DNA from: JALHNI01 sp965229305
GTDB taxonomy: Bacteria > Acidobacteriota > Terriglobia > Bryobacterales > Bryobacteraceae
DNA length: 64,000 nucleotides
Assembly (NCBI GenBank): GCA_965229305.1
Contig: CBDDIZ010000042.1
Span: forward strand, 558,001-622,000
Reading direction: 5' to 3'
Below the pieces are notes generated by a model, which saw only the letters and a list, made by a program, of their open reading frames with translations, was not told the DNA's origin and did not search any database. Below are positions 60,652 through 64,000 of the stretch, piece by piece. Both the position numbers and the translations under genes were made by a program. Every line of letters begins with the position of its first letter. Position 1 is the first letter of the stretch.

Positions 60652-61644
60652 TTACCACTGCATCAGGAAGCCAGCCCAGGTGAGGCCGGCGCCGAATCCG
60701 ACGACGAGAATGATGTCGCCTTCTTTGAAGGCTTGCCGATCGAGGCAATCGGCGAGGGCGAGGGGAATGGACGCGGCGACGGTGTTGCCAACGGCGCCGA
60801 CGTTGACCACCCAACGGTCAGCCGGGATGGCGACCTTTTCGCGGAGTGCGTTAATGATGCGGAGGTTCGCCTGGTGGATGAGCACCCAGTTGACGCGGTC
60901 CATGGCGACGGACGCCTTTTCGCAAAGGCTTTCGATCAGTTCGGCGCCTTGGGCGACGGCGAACTTGAAGAGCGCGCGGCCTTCCATCTTTACGGCCAGG
61001 GCGAGTTCGCCGGCGGGCTGTTCAGGATTGGGCTGGGGGCAGGCGGAGCCACCGACGGGCACTGAGTAATATGCGGCACCTTCGCCGTCGCTGCCGATCG
61101 ACCAGGAGAGCAGGCGGCTCTGGCAGGAGGACGTAGTTTCAAGGGCCATGGCGGCGGCGCCGTCACCCATCAGGATGCGGGTGTTGCGGTCGCCGTCGGC
61201 GAGGAACTTGGTGGGCGTGTCGCTGCAAACCAACAGGATGCGGCGCGCGAAGCCGGTGGCCAGGAAATTGATGGCGGTGAGGAAGCCAATGGCTGCCCCG
61301 GAGCAGGCGGCGTTCAGGTCGAACGCGCCGATGGGGCCCAGGGCCAGCTTATGAGCGATGGCCGGGGCGGTGGGGCACAGCAGATATTCCGGGGTGAATG
61401 TCGAACAGATCAACATATCGGGCACGAAGCCAGGGACCTGCTCGATCACTTTGCGGGACGCTTCCACAGCCAGGGAGAGGGTGGTTTCGTCCTCTTCCGA
61501 GCGGTAACGCGTTTCCACGCCGCAACGGCTTTCGATCCAGGAGGTTTCGACGCCCAACTGCTTGGCGAGTTCGTCGTTCGAGAGAGGAGTGCGGGGGAGG
61601 GCAGTGCCACAACCGGCAATGCGAAAACGAAACTGATCGATCAC
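60652..61644 (-). CDS. fabH: Beta-ketoacyl-ACP synthase III (FabH-like)
   Basis: About 331 residues of a thiolase fold. The triad is C114 (NAACSGAAIGF), H in VLIHQANLRII and N in GAVGNTVAASI. It condenses acyl-CoA with malonyl-ACP. The GTG at 61644 is preferred, since the frame upstream to 61704 has a run (DDFPPSACC) unlike the family. The divergent SDR gene lies 126 bases away. A specialised starter-unit role is possible, because the genes around it are not those of the usual fab operon. Confidence 0.9.
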   Translation of the reverse strand: MIDQFRFRIAGCGTALPRTPLSNDELAKQLGVETSWIESRCGVETRYRSEEDETTLSLAVEASRKVIEQVPGFVPDMLICSTFTPEYLLCPTAPAIAHKLALGPIGAFDLNAACSGAAIGFLTAINFLATGFARRILLVCSDTPTKFLADGDRNTRILMGDGAAAMALETTSSCQSRLLSWSIGSDGEGAAYYSVPVGGSACPQPNPEQPAGELALAVKMEGRALFKFAVAQGAELIESLCEKASVAMDRVNWVLIHQANLRIINALREKVAIPADRWVVNVGAVGNTVAASIPLALADCLDRQAFKEGDIILVVGFGAGLTWAGFLMQW

Positions 61645-61770
61645 GCGCAGCAAACCCCTGCAACAAGCGGACGGGGGGAAATCATCGCCTCTATGGTCGC
61701 ACAATGCGACGAAATCTGTCCTGGTGACGCGACGAACCCGCGCCGGGCTTGGTATGCTGTCGAAAGTTTC

Positions 61771-62763
61771 ATGTCTCTGCTTGTGACCGGCGCAACCGGA
61801 CTCGTCGGTCGGCTACTCCTCGAAAATACACAGGATCGTGATGTGCTGGCGGTGGTCCGCCGGCCGGGCTCGCTGGGACCCAACGTCCGGCTGGTGCAAG
61901 GCGACCTGGCGAATCCGCGATTTTCGCTCGAGAGCCATCGGGATGAGGTGACGGAGATTGTGCACAGCGCCGCTGCGGTGCGGTTCGATTTGCCGTTAGC
62001 GGCGGCGCGGGCGATCAACACCGAGGCCACCGGACGGCTGCTCGATTTTGCCCGCTGCGCCCCCAGGCTGCGCAAGTTCACCCACGTGAGCACGGTTTAC
62101 GTGATGGGCGATGACGAAGGCGAACTGCCGGAAGCACCTTACCGGGCGACCACTTACCCCAACACCTACGAGCAATCGAAAGCCGAAGGCGAAGAGCTGG
62201 TGCTGAAGGCGGCGGCGGACTTGCCGGTGCAGATTGTGCGGCTGAGTTCCATCGCGGGTCATTCGCAAACCGGCGTGGTGACGCAGTTCAACCATGTACA
62301 CCAACTGATCCGGCTGTTTCCGAAGAAGCTGTTTCCGATCGCGCCGGGCCGTCCGGACCTGCCGGTGGACCTGATTGCCGATGACTGGGTGGTGGCCGCG
62401 CTGTGGCATCTGCATGAGCATGGTTTTGCGCCGGGGACCATCGCGCATCTTTCGGCGGGTCCGGGAGCGGCGATGCAGTTGGGCGAGATGCTGCGGCTGT
62501 GTTCGGAAGTTTACGAATGCGCAGCGCCGGAGTTGGTGCCGCTGGAGGAGTTCGATCGCTTCATGAAGCGGCGTCTCGGTGGGCTGACCGGACGGCTGAT
62601 GGAAGCGCTCGGGCTGTTTCTCCCGCACTTGGGGCGCGATCAGCGCTTCCTGAATCACCACACACTGGGCCGCATTCCGGTGCCGCCGCCGCGGGTGGAC
62701 TCCTTCCTGCCGGGCGTGGTGCGTTACTGCCGCGTGGGCGAGCCGGTGCTGGCGGGGCGGTAA
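61771..62763 (+). CDS. SDR/NAD(P)-dependent reductase, acyl-reductase-like
   Basis: About 330 residues. The dinucleotide site is VTGATGLVG. The catalytic pair is YEQSKAEGE. The extended C-terminal part with FAPGTIAHLSAGPGAAMQLG matches the male-sterility/thioester-reductase branch of SDR proteins. It may reduce an acyl-thioester made by the KAS III encoded opposite. The end overlaps the methyltransferase ATG by one base (TAATG). Confidence 0.85.
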   Translation: MSLLVTGATGLVGRLLLENTQDRDVLAVVRRPGSLGPNVRLVQGDLANPRFSLESHRDEVTEIVHSAAAVRFDLPLAAARAINTEATGRLLDFARCAPRLRKFTHVSTVYVMGDDEGELPEAPYRATTYPNTYEQSKAEGEELVLKAAADLPVQIVRLSSIAGHSQTGVVTQFNHVHQLIRLFPKKLFPIAPGRPDLPVDLIADDWVVAALWHLHEHGFAPGTIAHLSAGPGAAMQLGEMLRLCSEVYECAAPELVPLEEFDRFMKRRLGGLTGRLMEALGLFLPHLGRDQRFLNHHTLGRIPVPPPRVDSFLPGVVRYCRVGEPVLAGR

Positions 62764-63548
62764 TGCCCTTCGACCGTGCGCCCGCCGAATGGCTCGACGC
62801 CGCCATTCCCGTCTTTGCTCCCCGAACCGAAGAAGACCGCGCCCGCGACCGCTACGACCGCAGCTTTGACGTGCCTGACGTCTATACCGGCATCGCCTTT
62901 GGCCACCGTCTGTTCGGCGACGGGGCGGCCGAAGGACTTTATCGCACGATGAGCGCGCTGTTGCTGGCCGGGCGTCCGCAGGCGGTGCTCGATGTCGGCT
63001 GCGGTGTGGGGCGCGTGCTCTATGATTGCGCCGCGGCACTGCCGGAGACGCAATTCACCGGCCTCGATTTTTCGTACAACATGTGCCGGCGGGCGCGGGC
63101 GGTGTTGCAAGGACGGGAGCCGATTGCGTTGACGGGGCTCGAGCGTTGGGGCTGGCCGGGGGTGCAGTTCGCCGAGGCGCGCGAGTTGGCCAACGTCGAA
63201 CTGGCGCAGGGCAGTGCGCTCGACTTGCCGTTTGCGCCGGCGACATTCGACACGGTGATGGCGACCTTGCTGTTGTGCCGGTTGAGCGATCCGGTGGCGG
63301 CGCTGGCGCAGATGGTGCGTGTGCTGCGTCCCCAGGGTCGGCTGTTGCTGGCGACGCCGTGCGGCTTTACTCGCGCGGAGGACTGGGAGAACTTCGTGCC
63401 GCCGGACAAGCTGCGCAGCCATCTGGCGATGCTGGGTCTGCGGGTGGAGGAGTGGTTCGAGAACCTGATCTATCGCGAGCACATCGACGCGCACGGCAAT
63501 GCGCAAGAATGGCGCGTGCGCGTGATCGCGGCCAGGGCGATCATCTAG
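62763..63548 (+). CDS. Class I SAM-dependent methyltransferase
   Basis: About 261 residues. The SAM loop is VLDVGCGVGRV, with LDFSYNMC as the acidic strand and ALDLPFAPATFDTVMATLLLC as the post-motif region. The long N-terminal helix (AEWLDAAIPVFAPRTEEDRAR) is charged. The ATG shares one base with the reductase stop. The acceptor is unknown; the context allows a lipid or small polyketide. Confidence 0.85.
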   Translation: MPFDRAPAEWLDAAIPVFAPRTEEDRARDRYDRSFDVPDVYTGIAFGHRLFGDGAAEGLYRTMSALLLAGRPQAVLDVGCGVGRVLYDCAAALPETQFTGLDFSYNMCRRARAVLQGREPIALTGLERWGWPGVQFAEARELANVELAQGSALDLPFAPATFDTVMATLLLCRLSDPVAALAQMVRVLRPQGRLLLATPCGFTRAEDWENFVPPDKLRSHLAMLGLRVEEWFENLIYREHIDAHGNAQEWRVRVIAARAII

Positions 63549-63568
63549 CTGCGATAAAATCGGGCGCG

Positions 63569-64000
63569 ATGCGACTCTTCCTTGGTTTGCTTTCGATGGG
63601 CGTGCTGCTGGCGGCTCCGCCGGTGGTGAATGACGTTAAGAAGACGGGGCTGGATCCGGCGCGGCTGGCGCAGATCCCGGTCCGGCTCAAAGAATTTGTC
63701 GACCAGGGCAAGGCGGCCGGTATGGTGACGCTGGTGGCTCGGCACGGGCATGTCGCGGCCGTCGACGCCATCGGCTTTACGGACCTCGACCGCAAACAGG
63801 CGATCAAGCCGGACGCGATCTTTCAACTGCATTCGATGACCAAGCCGGTGGTGTGCCTGGGCATCATGATGCTGCAGGAAGAAGGTCTGCTGCAGATTTC
63901 GGATCCGGTGCAGAAGCATCTGCCGGAGTTTCGGGGGCAGATGGTGCTGGATGCGGGAGTGCTACGGAAGCCGTCGCGGCTGGTGACGTTGCGCGACCTG
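63569..64000 (+). CDS. Exported serine hydrolase (beta-lactamase family), cut by window edge
   Basis: 144 N-terminal residues are present; the rest lies beyond base 64000. A signal peptide (FLGLLSMGVLLAAPP) is followed by the class C/DD-peptidase fold. The SxxK motif is SMTK in FQLHSMTKPVVC. Such proteins are esterases or peptidoglycan peptidases. The ATG at 63569 is 20 bases after the methyltransferase stop. Confidence 0.82.
   Translation, partial: MRLFLGLLSMGVLLAAPPVVNDVKKTGLDPARLAQIPVRLKEFVDQGKAAGMVTLVARHGHVAAVDAIGFTDLDRKQAIKPDAIFQLHSMTKPVVCLGIMMLQEEGLLQISDPVQKHLPEFRGQMVLDAGVLRKPSRLVTLRDL

Overview
The window looks like a chromosomal segment of an Acidobacteriota member, most probably from the Bryobacteraceae/Solibacter side. 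This is inferred from gene content, not from a marker gene. The pointers are a very long Oar-type TonB-dependent receptor with an N-terminal carboxypeptidase-like domain, a DUF1592/DUF1552 pair with a CxxCH haem site, two exported Gfo/Idh/MocA proteins, a VWFA-type lipoprotein-like gene, a DUF4097 repeat protein, an exosortase with EpsI, and high G+C (about two thirds where counted by hand).

Layout. 1-745: a cut TauE/SafE permease and a PilZ protein. 837-8734: a complete potassium operon, transcribed leftward: an unnamed 27-residue membrane peptide, kdpF, kdpA, kdpB, kdpC, kdpD and kdpE. It is preceded by a site closely resembling the E. coli KdpE operator. 8731-12036: a nitrilase-type hydrolase, tRNA-Met, lepA and a Cys-tRNA(Pro) deacylase. 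12082-16265: a frameshifted sulfatase, an exported sugar-phosphate isomerase-like protein and an exported oxidoreductase. 16275-18077: a peptidase-MA/TPR protein.

17998-26317 is a nine-gene chemosensory operon on the minus strand, in transcription order cheY, cheX-like, cheA, cheW, a soluble receptor with three 90-residue HAMP-type repeats, cheY, cheB, cheR, cheX-like. 26407-33815 holds a DUF2891 protein, a DinB-like protein, a zinc-ribbon mini-protein, a proline-rich AAA ATPase, YihY/BrkB, a second Gfo/Idh protein, MsrA and a divergent DoxX/HxlR pair. 33838-37340 is the TonB-dependent receptor with its terminator.

37339-47081 carries DUF4097, nadB, rsgA, YjbR, a pseudo-hydrolase/HEAT/Sel1 chimera, a tandem pair of unrecognised paralogues, a VWFA protein and a small exported protein. 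47206-48893 is an A+T-richer islet encoding an anti-phage dCTP deaminase (AvcD type), translationally coupled to an unrecognised 56-residue ORF. This is the best candidate for an incompletely described system. 48939-53549 is the DUF1592/DUF1552/nucleoside-hydrolase-like operon. 53554-57617 has EpsI, exosortase, an S55 peptidase and adenylate kinase. 57824 to the end has Uma2, an exo-sialidase, a KAS III, an SDR reductase, a methyltransferase and a cut serine hydrolase.

No insertion sequence, CRISPR array or rRNA was seen.
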